DNA from: Phanerodontia chrysosporium
Lineage: Eukaryota; Basidiomycota; Agaricomycetes; Polyporales; Phanerochaetaceae
Direction: 5' to 3'
Length of the DNA: 48,040 bases
Assembly (NCBI GenBank): GCA_001910725.1
Contig: MJGA01000080.1
Location: 1-48,040 of the forward strand
Below are positions 11,286 to 21,853 of this stretch, piece by piece. Position numbers and translations under genes: made by a program. The notes beneath the pieces were generated by a model. The model was not told the DNA's origin, made no database searches, and saw only the letters and a program-made list of their open reading frames with translations. The stretch's first letter is position 1. Every line of letters begins with the position of its first letter.

Positions 11286-12953
11286 ATGTTCCGCAAGGTC
11301 GCACTCATCGCATTCACGCTGGCCGCCATGGCCGTCGGCCAGCAGGTCGGCACGAACACGGCCGAGAACCACCCGACGCTCACGTCGCAGAAGTGCACGA
11401 CCGCGGGCGGCTGCGTGAGCCAGAACACGAAGATCGTGCTCGACGCCAACTGGCGCTGGCTCCACAGCACCTCGGGCTACACCAACTGCTACACTGGCAA
11501 CGAGTGGGACGCGACGCTCTGCCCCGACGGCGCGACGTGCGCGGCCAACTGCGCGCTCGACGGCGCCGACTACACCGGCACGTACGGCATCACGAGCTCG
11601 GGCTCGTCGCTCTCGCTCCAGTTCGTCACGGGCTCGAACGTCGGCAGCCGCGTGTACCTGATGGCGGACGACTCGCACTACGAAATGTTCAAGCTCCTGA
11701 ACCAGGAGTTCACTTTCGACGTCGACATGTCGAACCTCCCCTGTGGTCTCAACGGCGCACTCTACCTCGTCGAGATGGACGCGGACGGTGGCATGGCCAA
11801 GTTCCCGACGAACAAGGCTGGCGCCAAGTACGGCACTGGCTACTGCGACTCGCAGTGCCCGAAGGACATCAAGTTCATCAACGGCGAGGTGCGTGCAGGC
11901 GCGATCGTTCGATTGGGTGTTATCCCCCCTTGCTGACTCGTCCTTCCCCCGCACATCCGCAGGCAAACGTCGAGGGATGGACTGGCACCAGCGCCAACGC
12001 AGGCACCGGCACCTACGGCACCTGCTGCAACGAGATGGACATCTGGGAGGCGAACAACGACGCCGCGGCGTTCACCCCGCACCCGTGCACGACCACCGGC
12101 CAGACGCGCTGCTCGGGCGACGACTGCGCCCGGGACACCGGCCTGTGCGACGCCGACGGCTGCGACTTCAACTCCTTCCGCATGGGCAACCAGACGTTCC
12201 TCGGCAAGGGCCTCACCGTTGACACCAGCAAGCCGTTCACGGTCGTCACCCAGTTCCTGACGAACGACAACACGACGACGGGCACGCTCAGCGAGATCCG
12301 CCGCATCTACGTCCAGAACGGCAAGGTGATCCAGAACAGCGTCGTCAACATCCCCGGCATCGACCCGGTCAACAGCATCACCGAGTCGTTCTGCACCCAG
12401 CAGAAGACCGTCTTCGAGGACACCAACTACTTCGAGCAGCACGGCGGCCTCAAGCAGATGGGCGAGGCGCTCGGAAACGGCATGGTCCTCGCGCTCTCCG
12501 TCTGGGACGACTACGCGGCGAGCATGCTCTGGCTCGACTCTGACTACCCGACCGACAAGCCGGCGACGTCGCCCGGTGTTGCGCGCGGCACGTGCGCCAC
12601 CACGTCCGGTGTCCCCGCCCAGATCGAGGCCCAGTCCCCCACGTCCAAGGTCATCTTCAGCAACATCAAGTTCGGCGACATCGGCTCGACCTTCAGCAGC
12701 GGCGGCTCCTCCCCCATCCCGCCGCCCCCGCCCCGCCGACCGGCCCGGCCTCTGGCTCGTCCGCGCCCGCAGCCACCCCGACCGGTGTCGTCGCCCAGTG
12801 GGGCCAGTGCGGTGGCATTGGCTACGCCGGCCCGACTGTCTGCGCCTCTGGCTTCACCTGCCACGTCCTCAACCCCTGTGAGTGTCCCTGTGCTCCCTCT
12901 GCGACTTGCTCACGCTGACCACGCCGTCCGCAGACTACTCCCAGTGCTACTAA
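11286..12953 (+). CDS. GH7 cellobiohydrolase with CBM1, copy 2 (one-base frameshift)
   Basis: Exons 11286-11888, 11963-12877 and 12934-12953. Domains and catalytic residues are the same as in copy 1: signal peptide, E225/D227/E230, linker, CBM1 with W, Y and Y on its flat face. Here the stretch that is broken in copy 1 is intact, but one C is missing from the Pro-rich linker near 12731-12734, so translation leaves frame before the CBM1. The frame-broken tail runs on to 13087. Each copy therefore has an undamaged version of the base the other lacks. If both breaks are consensus errors, there are two identical 512-aa enzymes. If real, both genes encode a catalytic core without a binding module. 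Confidence 0.92.
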
Positions 12954-13066
12954 GTCGCTGTGTAGGATCGCTGCGGAGAGGGTGTTTTGGCTCTCTTCCT
13001 CTCTCTTCCATCGGGTTTCCACTGTACCAAAAGCTCTTCTCGTCTATGCGCCTTCATTTCTGTAGA

Positions 13067-13542
13067 TCATCATACCTTGCGCTGTAAACACCAGAAAATA
13101 TATACGTAGAACTTTCTTACGCTGTCAAACCTCGTGCAATGGCTAGACTTGGAGTCTCATTTGGTACAGATATCTCAGTCAGCTTTCTACGAAGTCCTCC
13201 TTCACCCCTCAAAGACTCACAACTTCACAGGAGCACAGGAAGAATGGAAACTACGGGTCGTGTGCACAGTCCAGCGAGTCTAGACTCGGCTCTCGGATTT
13301 AACCTCCCCGTCTCACAGTCCAAGGGTCGCAAGCTTTGGCGCAAACAAGTGACAAACTCTCATGAGTCGCCCGCTATTCCCATGCCGCCCTTGAACGGAA
13401 CCGACACCCTTGTCTCGAGCATTGTCGTTCACACCGTTGGGCCTGTATCTGGCACCTTCAGGGTCCGAGGGACTTTGCGGGACGAAAGCCATGACCCCGA
13501 CTGGCACCGACGCAAACGGCGATAACACTTGCACGGCTTCCC
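13067..13542. other. intergenic region left of the transposon
   Basis: A 128-codon open frame (13139-13525, +) is rich in Ser/Arg and has no recognisable domain; I do not call it a gene. The transposon's inverted repeat begins at 13543. Confidence 0.45.
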
Positions 13543-13560
13543 ATCATCGGCAAAAAGTCC
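13543..13560 (+). repeat. left terminal inverted repeat
   Basis: ATCATCGGCAAAAAGTCC. The reverse complement of 28997-29014 reads the same except A for G at position 7. Confidence 0.7.
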
Positions 13561-14260
13561 GCCGAATTAGTTCGCAAAATATTGCGAGAAAATCGCCAAA
13601 ATACGAGAAAATGTCCACCATGCGCTGTACACGATCATCCCGCAATGTAGTGCGACGTCGCTGTTGAGATCACTGAGTCACACATTGAAATGCCGCCGTT
13701 GCAGGGCGGAAAAGAAAATGCTTCAGGGGCACAATGGTATTGCGCGGCAGGATATTTTATTGCGAGCTGAATGGATATATAATGCAAGGTATACCCTAGG
13801 TACAGCGCAGTACTCCGCTTGGGGTTCCCAGCTGCCGCTGCCACTCTCGCTCGAATAAATCGTGAATTAAATTGTTATATTATAGCGACCGCCGATTGCT
13901 ACAGCGCAGACACTAGTACGAGATATCATCATGACTTTCAGAGCAGTGGGAAGCAGACAGCAAGGTGACCAGAGCCGCAAGAGAGTAGCCGGAGATGTGA
14001 ATGGTCGCCCGAGATGCAGCAAGTGCGTTGGAAGAGCAGAGAATAGCGGCTGAATGATGCCGCAATGAAGGCGACGGCGCAAGTGATGGTTTGGCAAACA
14101 CTATAGCACAGCATAGACGACGGCGCAGCTCAGATGGCGGCACAGCATAGGCATTGACAGGACGGCGTAGACGAGGCGCCGATGGGACGGTGTAGACGAG
14201 GCAAGGGCCTGCGGGTATGGCTCAGCAAATGCGTGCGCGGAGAGTAATGTAAGATATACT
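13561..14260. other. left subterminal region of the transposon
   Basis: No gene. Several TTGCGA/TCGCAA motifs occur here (for example 13571-13587 and 13760-13765), and a run of short GGCGCAG/GACGGCG-like repeats lies at 14060-14200. Confidence 0.45.
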
Positions 14261-16001
14261 CTATGTTGATCCGTTCTCCATGTCCCTCTCCCGCTGGGAG
14301 GCTGCCAGCGCACGTTGTGTCGCCATCATCGCCATGAATCCGGTAGGCTCGGTGGTCATGTTGCCGGCAGCCTGCTCGGAGAGTACGCCCCAAACCTCAC
14401 TACAAATGGGAATATCAGCAAATGCAAAAATCGGACATATATCAGCGTACAGTTCAATATGTTTCAAGGTCTGCTGCGCCCATTCCATGTCCAGCTCGAA
14501 GACCTTGAGGATATTGTAGTAGAACGCTCGGTTGCTGAACGCGCCGTCAATGTCACCCCATTGGTTCTGAGTTGAAAGTGTGAAGCGAAGCTAGACAACG
14601 GGTGAGAGCGGATAGCGACCAAAGATGAGATCCCGCACCAAGGTTGCCACATAAGCGACCCGTTCAGCAGTCACCGGACGAGACTTGTAGCCAATGGGAC
14701 GTCGCCCCAGCCGGCCGCCTATAGGCTCATCAACGGCTGTGGATTGTGCGCCGTTCCAGACCAACCCGTAGGCCTGAGATGGTCTCGAAGAGATCAGAAC
14801 AAGCTTGATACTGATAGGACAACGCACCATGATAAAGAGTGGGCCATGGAAGAGCCACCTGACGACTGCATTGGGATCATACTCATTCTCTGGGTATAGG
14901 AATGAGGGCATGTCGTCTGCTGTAATGCGGGTGCTGCGATCAATCACAGAGGCGCAATACCTACCAATGGTATGAGCATATGCGGGTCGTAGATATGTAT
15001 ACTCACCTCGAAGGGTCAGCATCGTATTCATCTCGATGCTGGCGGGGAACAAGGAGCCGTCCGGTCGAGTGGTGTTTGAAACCCCGGGAGCACTTGGTCC
15101 TTTGGTCGGTCTTCAGCGGTGTCTCGCCGAGATGTTGCAGGCTAAGAACACGCGGGAGTAGTAGGATTATAGGGTACCGGAGCTTGTCAGAGTCCTCTCG
15201 GCGAGCCATGTCTCTTGCCTTCGAGATCTGCAGTTCCATTAGTGAACGTTGACACAAAACTGGATACAAATCGGTGGTACTAACCACTCTGACGACACCT
15301 AGAAGTGCGTCAGGTTCATCTTCAATGGCTTGAAGCTCGTCCTTGAGTGGGGGGATCACAGCAAGAAGCCGTTTGAAGTCTGCAGTTGTCTTCGCGCGCT
15401 CTTCCGATGAGCTGAAGGGACATATCATGCCGGACAGCCGTCGGCAGGATATATGCGCGCAAAAGTGTCCATGTAGACCAAGTAGTCAATATAAAAGTAT
15501 ACAATAGGATGTAGAACAGATTACGTACAGGCTTTCTAGCTCTTCGTCATCATCGATAGGCATGTCTTCGGGCATTTGATGCAAGCGTAACCCTAGGCTG
15601 ATTGTAGGGTAAATCTCCAGGAAGAGATCGTAGTTGCGGCCAAATTCCTTAGCCGGCTTGTGTATTTCATCGAGAATCGGGCTGTGTATGTGCATATATG
15701 CTCAGTAGTTTGCTGTATATCAACGGAACACTCACTCGCGGGGGCAATTGCCTCGAAATTCAATGAGAGCATTGACTAATTGTGCATTGCGTTGATGGGA
15801 TTGACGGTTTTCATTGTCTTCATCTTCGTCTTGACACACAGATGAGGATGATCGACCGCGACGTCGTGGAGACTGGCTACGGGACGTGCGTGACATCGAG
15901 GAGTGGCTGTCAGAGCTTCGCCGCTGAGTAGTTGTAGGGGACCGTGACTGACGGCGACCCCCTTGGCTGCGGGACTGTGTGGATGTGCGTGATGGAGCCA
16001 T
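14261..16001 (-). CDS. DUF6698-like protein, transposon partner gene, 8 exons
   Basis: Exons 16001-15736, 15681-15529, 15411-15285, 15227-15007, 14960-14828, 14773-14639, 14590-14451 and 14399-14261 join in frame to 437 aa with no break; every intron is GT-AG. The N-terminus (about 80 aa) is a Ser/Arg-rich, RS-like basic region. The body has acidic and helical stretches, then RGFKHHSTGRLLVP, PSFLYPENEYDPNAVVRWLF, SRPVTAERVAYVATLLRFTL and WGDIDGAFSNRAFYYNIL. From memory these motifs resemble the Agaricomycete family named DUF6698 (function unknown). The gene is divergent from the transposase and lies inside the same inverted repeats, so I infer an accessory role in transposition: DNA binding, target choice or complex assembly. 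No catalytic motif is visible. The family name is moderately sure, the gene model is strong. Confidence 0.85.
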
Positions 16002-16191
16002 AGGTGAGGTGGTGGTAAGAAGAAAAGAGAGCTCAAGCACGGCGACGCGTCGCAGGAAACGCGTCACAGCTTCGTGGCGCAGGTGTGACTGATCGCACTC
16101 AGTCACACTGCGTCGCGCGACTCGCACTCGCAAGTTGTTCACGCTTTCCGTCGCAGCAAACCTACTTACACCAATTTATTTCACTTCATAT
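16002..16191. promoter_or_regulatory. divergent promoter of the DUF6698-like and transposase genes
   Basis: 190 bp between the two start codons, with repeated GTCGC/GCGAC and CACTC/GAGTG motifs around 16080-16130. The shared control region implies co-expression of both genes. Confidence 0.5.
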
Positions 16192-19100
16192 ATGCACACC
16201 ACTTGGGTCTGTAAAGCCGCAGGATGCAATTCCCGACCATTCAAGTCCGAGAAGGCTCTCAACCAACATCGCAAGACGTGTCGCGGTGTCCGCAAGTCCC
16301 TCACGAAGTCTGGCACCCGTAGCAAAGCCAACCGGATGGCTGTAGATGAGTCCAGACGTGCTCGTCACAAAGCTCAGCTAGAGCAGGCTTGCGTAGAAGT
16401 AGGAGAGGTAGCTGAGGTGAGTACCAATGATACTCGACGCTCGCACTCTTAATGACTTCTGCAGGCAAACGACATCTTCTATCCACAAGAGGAGCTCGTT
16501 CCTGAACCTTTCAACGTCTCACAAGCTTCAGAAGGTTCTGGAAATACCAGGAGAAGCCGCAGGCAGCGACGAGTCCCAAGAACATATGTGGACTTCATTC
16601 CATCCTCGCTCACTGGCATTCCCGCAAGCATCATCCAGCTTGCAGGCCCATCCGTGCTCTCCTCAGAATCTCAGCATACCTCCCTCCCTTCTCTCTCCCT
16701 GCTAGCCTCGGTGAACACTGCACCCTCTGACGGACAGGAAGACATTACACCTGCTGTCCCCTCACTTTACATCACGGAGCCGAACGAATTCGGTGTCTTC
16801 CGGTGCTATACTCGACAGCCGCAATGTGACCCAGAGGTTACGTTCGGGCTAGAAGATGCATGTGACTCGCCAAACATAGCTGAGGCAGCACAGCAGGCTG
16901 AAGGAGATCCCCTACGGCCGTTCGCGCATTCCATTTCCAAGGCTGATCAGCCGTCACCTTCATGGTCTGGTCCATTGAATCCTAGCGAAGCACACCTTCT
17001 CGCTTGGAAGCTGAATGGATCTGGCCTGAAGTCAGCCGCTGAGGTCGACAAGCTTGTGCACGATGTCCTCTTGGCACCTGACTTCAGGAAGGAAGACTTG
17101 ACAGCATTCACGAGCGTTTCTCGCCTCGAGGAGAAGCTAGACGAGTACGTGGAGACAGAAGGCGCGTTCTCCAGCCAAGACGGTTGGAAGAAGTCCTCAG
17201 TCAAGATCAAGCTTCCAAAAGACGGCCGAAAATTCAAGTCAGAAGCGGTGGTTCCTGTCTTCGAGGTGGAAGGCGTTTGGCATCGCCCGCTGGTTGAGGT
17301 CATCAAGTCTGCCTATCAAGACAACATCGAAGCATCGAGTTCCTTTCATTGCGTCCCACACCACCTTTACTTCACCCCCCCGCCGGCACCTGACTATTCT
17401 GAGGCGCCTGCAGCTTCTGTCGAGAGCACGAATACAGGAGTTCTACACTCGCAATCACAAGCCGACCCGAGCTCTCTACCATCACCTACCCCATCGTCTC
17501 CTTGTAATCCATCCCCCGGTCTACCGCCCAACGCTGAGCGTATATATTCAGAGACGTACAACACCAATTATCTACTGGCTGACGACGAGAGGATACAGAG
17601 GATGCCACGAAACCCTGTGGATTCCATGGACGTGGAATACTGTGTCGCACCACTGGCAGTTTGGTCCGATGGGACGCACCTCGCCAGCTTCGGTACGGCC
17701 TCACTTTGGCCGATATACGTCTATCCTGCTAGTCTCTCGAAGTATGTGTGCAGTCAGCCCTCAAGCTTTGCTGCGCAGCATGTCTGCTATATTCCTTCTG
17801 TACGTCGTCTCGAGAACCATGTGCGAAGGGACATCAACTCACCGTTTTGTATGTCGCAGCTCTCCGACAAATTGCAAGATGTCTACGAGAAGATCTTTGG
17901 TGAACCTGCGACTGCTGACGTGCTAAGCTTCTGCAAGTCCCAGCTTATGCATGAGATTTGGCTACTTCTGCTGGACGCCGACTTTCTAGAGGCCTACCGC
18001 CACGGAGTTCTAGTTTATTGCGCTGATAAAGTGTGGCGACGATTATTCCCACGCTTTGTCACGTATTCTGCAGACTATCCAGAACGGTGAGTATTGTAAC
18101 CCCTGCCGCAAAGTTGCGTAACACTAAGAGCTTTCAAGTGTCCTCCTAGCATGTATCCAGCATCTTGCGCAATGCCCCTGCCCATTATGCTACATCCGGA
18201 AGGATCAGATACCGCAGATGGGCACAAAGCCAGATGCGAAGCGCAGTGGTAACATGCGTAAAGACACTCAAGAACTCCGTGACCTCATAGAACGCACTCG
18301 CAAGGATATATTTCGACGCGGTGAACGCGTTCGTGGCGCACGGCTCAAGCGGTCATTGAGAGCGCTATCGCTACTGCCCCTGCGGGTAAGCTACACAAAC
18401 GTACCCTGGCCTGTTTCCTGCTTAACAGTGTGTTAGAGCGCATTCTCAATCCGTCTTGAAGAGTTCGGCTTCAACTTCTACACGATGTTCAAGCCCGACC
18501 TCATGCACGAGTTTGAGATCGGGAATTTCAAGGCAATACTGACCCATCTCCTACGGATTCTCTACTGGCTTGACGGCAATCAGATTCAGGAGCTAAACAA
18601 GCGGTGAGCTACTAGGAACTTAGAGTGTGTCTTGTCTAAGCCGTCTTCATAGCTTTCGGCAGGTCCCAACGTTTGGCCGAAGCACAATCCGGCGCTTTTC
18701 GCGTAATGTATCGGGACTCAAGAAGATGGCAGCGCGTGACTATGAGGATATCCTGCAGGTGCGCTCGCATCCATTCTGCACATGTCTACTAAGCTCAAAA
18801 ATATTTGTAGTGCATCATTCCATGTATCGACGGGTTGGTGGACGATAAACTCAACTGCATCATACTCGACCTGCTCTGGGAGTGTGCCTCCTGGCATGCC
18901 CTTGCGAAGTTACGGCTGCATACAGAGACTACCGTCAACATTCTCGAAGCGTCCGGACGAACTCTTGGCAAGGCTACCCGAGTTTTCGCCACCGCATGTG
19001 AGACGCTGGACACCCGCGAACTTCCAAATGAAGAGGCGGCTCGCAGCCGCCGTCGTATCAGCAAGAAGAAGGCACAAGCTCCAGGGGCTCAGGCTAACGG

Positions 19101-19879
19101 TGAGAAAGGGAAGGCACCAGCCAAAAGCGCCAAGCAGAAGAAGTTGAACCTCGAGACCTTCAAGTACCACGATATCGTACACTATCCATGGGGCATCCGA
19201 GATGCTGGAACGACAGATTGCTATAGTACCCAGACTGTAAGTCATTCATAATGCCCAGATACATTTCTCTGCACTCCTCTCACACTGCGCCTTCGCTAGG
19301 GAGAGCTCGAGCACAAGAGGGGGAAGCGATTCTATCCCTTCTCAAAAACACGCGACCATCGAGGCGCTATAGCGAAACATACACGGCGTCAGCAAGTTCT
19401 ACACTCCATGTTTGAGCGCGAACGCGCGCGCCGCGAACGGATCGCCGTCCGTGACAGTGTCGGGCTTCCGTCAGTCCTACCCTCAGGGTCACGGCAAAAG
19501 AGGCGGCGCAAACATCGACCGTTGGACTCGATCTTCAAGGGACGTGAACACTTATCACCGGCGGCCTTCAAAGCACATCATCAGATGTCCGACTCACGAA
19601 AACATCACATGTCCGTTGATGAGTATATGACGAGGTTTCAAGATGATCCAGCATTCAAGGTATAGTGTTCTTGCCTTCAGCATGATGTATGGCTGATCAT
19701 CACGCAGGACTGGATACCACAACTATACAGTCATCTTATCGGGCGACTCACCGGCCGTGCCTTCGATGGAGAAGAGGAGCAGTACACCGACCGTGAGAAG
19801 ATGGGTCTACAAATCTTTGGTAACGAGCTGTTCTTCCACAAGACACTGCGCGTGAACTACACAACGTACGATATGCGGC

Positions 19880-19884
19880 GCGAC
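19880..19884. repeat. target-site duplication of gypsy-1, left copy
   Basis: GCGAC immediately before the 5' LTR. The same five bases follow the 3' LTR at 27590-27594. Confidence 0.9.
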
Positions 19885-20579
19885 TGTCACGGATGTGACG
19901 GCGCAGCCCTATTTTTCGCCGATTTCTGGCTATTTTCCTCGATTAATCCAACGGGCGAGCAGCCCTCGCGCCGTCTGGAGTCCTAGCCGCCCACGCTCAG
20001 CGCCTGGCCACCCAGCGCCAGCGCCCTGATGGCGCATCACCCTTAGACGCCAGCGCATCCCGCTGCGCGCTCAGACACTGCCCGGATCACCGGTCTGCCC
20101 TGCAACCGGTTCCCCGGATCGCCGAGGAGGCACTGTCATCCCTGATGACTCCCCTCGCCGAGGCTCGCCGAGCTGATCATCCCCATGACACAGCCTCGGT
20201 CCGACGCAGCCTCGGACACTGCCAGCTGACACAGCCTCGTGACATAGCCCCCGCACAGCCTCGCCGCGCAGCCCGCGTCGCAGCCTCGCTGGCTATGCCA
20301 AGCACTGTCCATCAGCTTAGGTAATCGTACAGCCTGCCCTAAAGACTCTGTAGTATATAAGGGTAGCACTCCTCGCTCCTGTCCGTCATCTCGACCTCTT
20401 GGTCAATACGGACAGGTAAGCCCCAGCTTGTATGGTAGAATAGTTCGCTAATGTTATCTTGGTCAATACGGACAGCTGCGCAAGTTAGTTCGTCGCTGCG
20501 TGATTCGCTCCGCTGCGCCCAGTCGTCGTCGTCCCCATCCGTCCTCCCTCGTGTAGCGTTGAGCCCCAGCACCGCGACA
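19885..20579 (+). repeat. gypsy-1 5' LTR
   Basis: 695 bp. Contains a TATA box (TATATAA, 20354-20360). About 55 bp downstream is a probable 60-nt intron (20416-20475: donor GTAAGC, acceptor GACAG) flanked by two copies of a 19-bp repeat. Confidence 0.93.
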
Positions 20580-20673
20580 TTAGGTCGAGATCTCTTGGGT
20601 GCCCTAGGCAATTCCTTCCCTACCGCTCCCCCCAAACACCGTTTAAAAAAGTTTATCCCCCCCGTTTAAAGCA

Positions 20674-21424
20674 AGTACGTCGTAGTCGAGCAGCCTGCTC
20701 ACTCCGTGCACGTTGCTAAGGTCCTCACTTCGCAGTGCCGAAAGACGTCCGGCTCAAGGACCACATCCCCCAGCGCATCTTCGACCGCCTCCAACGTCGT
20801 CGCGAGGCCGGTAACCCCGTCAAGTGGACGGACCGCAAAGTTAAGGCGGTCGTCAAATACGTCTCCACGCTCCCCCAGCCTCCGCCCTCTGTCCCCTCCA
20901 TCAACTGGACCGCCGTCCGCGAAGCTCGTGAGGCCGAACAGCGTGTAGGCAACCGCATCCGCGAGCAGCGCCAACGCGAGGCGCAAGAAGCCCAGGCCGC
21001 CGTAGCCGCCTCCTCCTCCAAGCTCAGTTTGGCAGAGCGCCTCAGCACCGCCCCGACGTACGAGCCCATCGCCCGCAAGCCCGTCGGCATCGACATCCCC
21101 AAGTACTCCCCCACCGACCTCGTCAACATCTTCACGCCCAAGCTTGACGCGACTATCAAGCGTCTCAAGGCCATCGAGGAGGTCGACCTGTTCCTCATCG
21201 TCAACAGCGACCACGCCCACCACTTCCACCTCCTGTTCGAACGACTCCGCCAGATCCACGCCGAACTCAGTCGTCTCGCCCCCACCACCACGTTTAAGGA
21301 GTGGCACCAATACGAGCTCGGTCTCGCTCAAATTGGTGACATTTCGTTCATCGGTTTAAGGCGAAACTTCCGCCGTATCGTGGGACAGTTGAACATTGTA
21401 TATGAGGCTGGATATTTCGATTAG
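20674..21424 (+). CDS. gypsy-1 ORF0, accessory protein upstream of Gag
   Basis: An open frame of 230 codons including the stop; the genomic first codon is GTG, and splicing of 20675-20735 would turn it into ATG. The protein is basic at the N-terminus (LKDHIPQRIFDRLQRRRE), has an Ala/Glu/Gln-rich helical middle, then a compact region with VGIDIPKYSPTDLVNIF, IEEVDLFLIVNSDHAHHFHL and GLRRNFRRIVGQL. I do not recognise it. It ends at a TAG (21422-21424) that is the only stop between ORF0 and Gag in this frame, so it may be the first part of a longer ORF0-Gag protein. Position suggests a capsid-associated or matrix-like role; that is inference. Confidence 0.6.
20675..20735 (+). promoter_or_regulatory. 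leader intron of gypsy-1 that would create the start codon
   Basis: A 61-nt segment with donor GTACGT and acceptor TTCGCAG. Joining A20674 to TG at 20736-20737 makes the ATG of ORF0. I see no ATG in the transcript between the TATA box and this junction once the LTR intron is spliced out. Confidence 0.6.
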
Positions 21425-21853
21425 CATATAAATACATTTTCTGTCGCGCTGGATTTCGATTGCTCGAATTGTCCGCACCTCTTCGGGCGAACCACAGAAA
21501 ACGGTATCACTGGTGCCGCTGATCTCCACGTCGAAGAGAACAACGGCTCTCGAGAAGTCAGAGAGTGCAGTCAACAGCCCTGCCCTCATCGAGAGACTGC
21601 CCCACCACTACTCCCGGTTCCGCCTAGCGACCGAGAAACACAATTCGAGCGCCCCCGCTTCGCGCAACGGCTAGAATTCGCCCGCGCCTCCGCCACCACC
21701 CCGAATACTCCCGACCGCAGTCCCCCGGACAGCAGCCACCACTCGTCTCCCGAGACATCGCTCGGCTCTGTCCTCTCCGATCACGAACCAGCCCCTTCGC
21801 CCCTCGATCTCTCGCGCGCTCACTCAGGAGCCAATACCCCCCGTCCCCCCAAT
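21425..21853 (+). CDS. gypsy-1 open in-frame stretch with zinc-ribbon-like motif, upstream of Gag
   Basis: 143 codons, all open and in frame with both ORF0 (before the TAG) and Gag (after it), without an in-frame ATG of its own. It encodes DCSNCPHLF, then 31 residues after CX2C to ECSQQPCPH, giving CX2C-X31-CX4C, followed by a Pro/Ser-rich linker into Gag. The second gypsy element has a closely similar pattern at the same place. It would be expressed by TAG readthrough, an unrecognised splice or non-AUG initiation; which one cannot be told from the sequence. Confidence 0.55.

Larger units (their letters stand above)
11014..13066 (+). repeat. inverted repeat arm 2 (GH7 copy 2)
   Basis: Reverse-complement partner of 2748-4799, separated by 6,214 bp. 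It is one base longer: +1 C in the intron, +1 C before the linker and -1 C in the linker. Confidence 0.95.

Noticed and set aside
13139..13525. 128-codon open frame left of the transposon
   Set aside because: No domain, no splice context and a composition like random Ser/Arg-rich translation.
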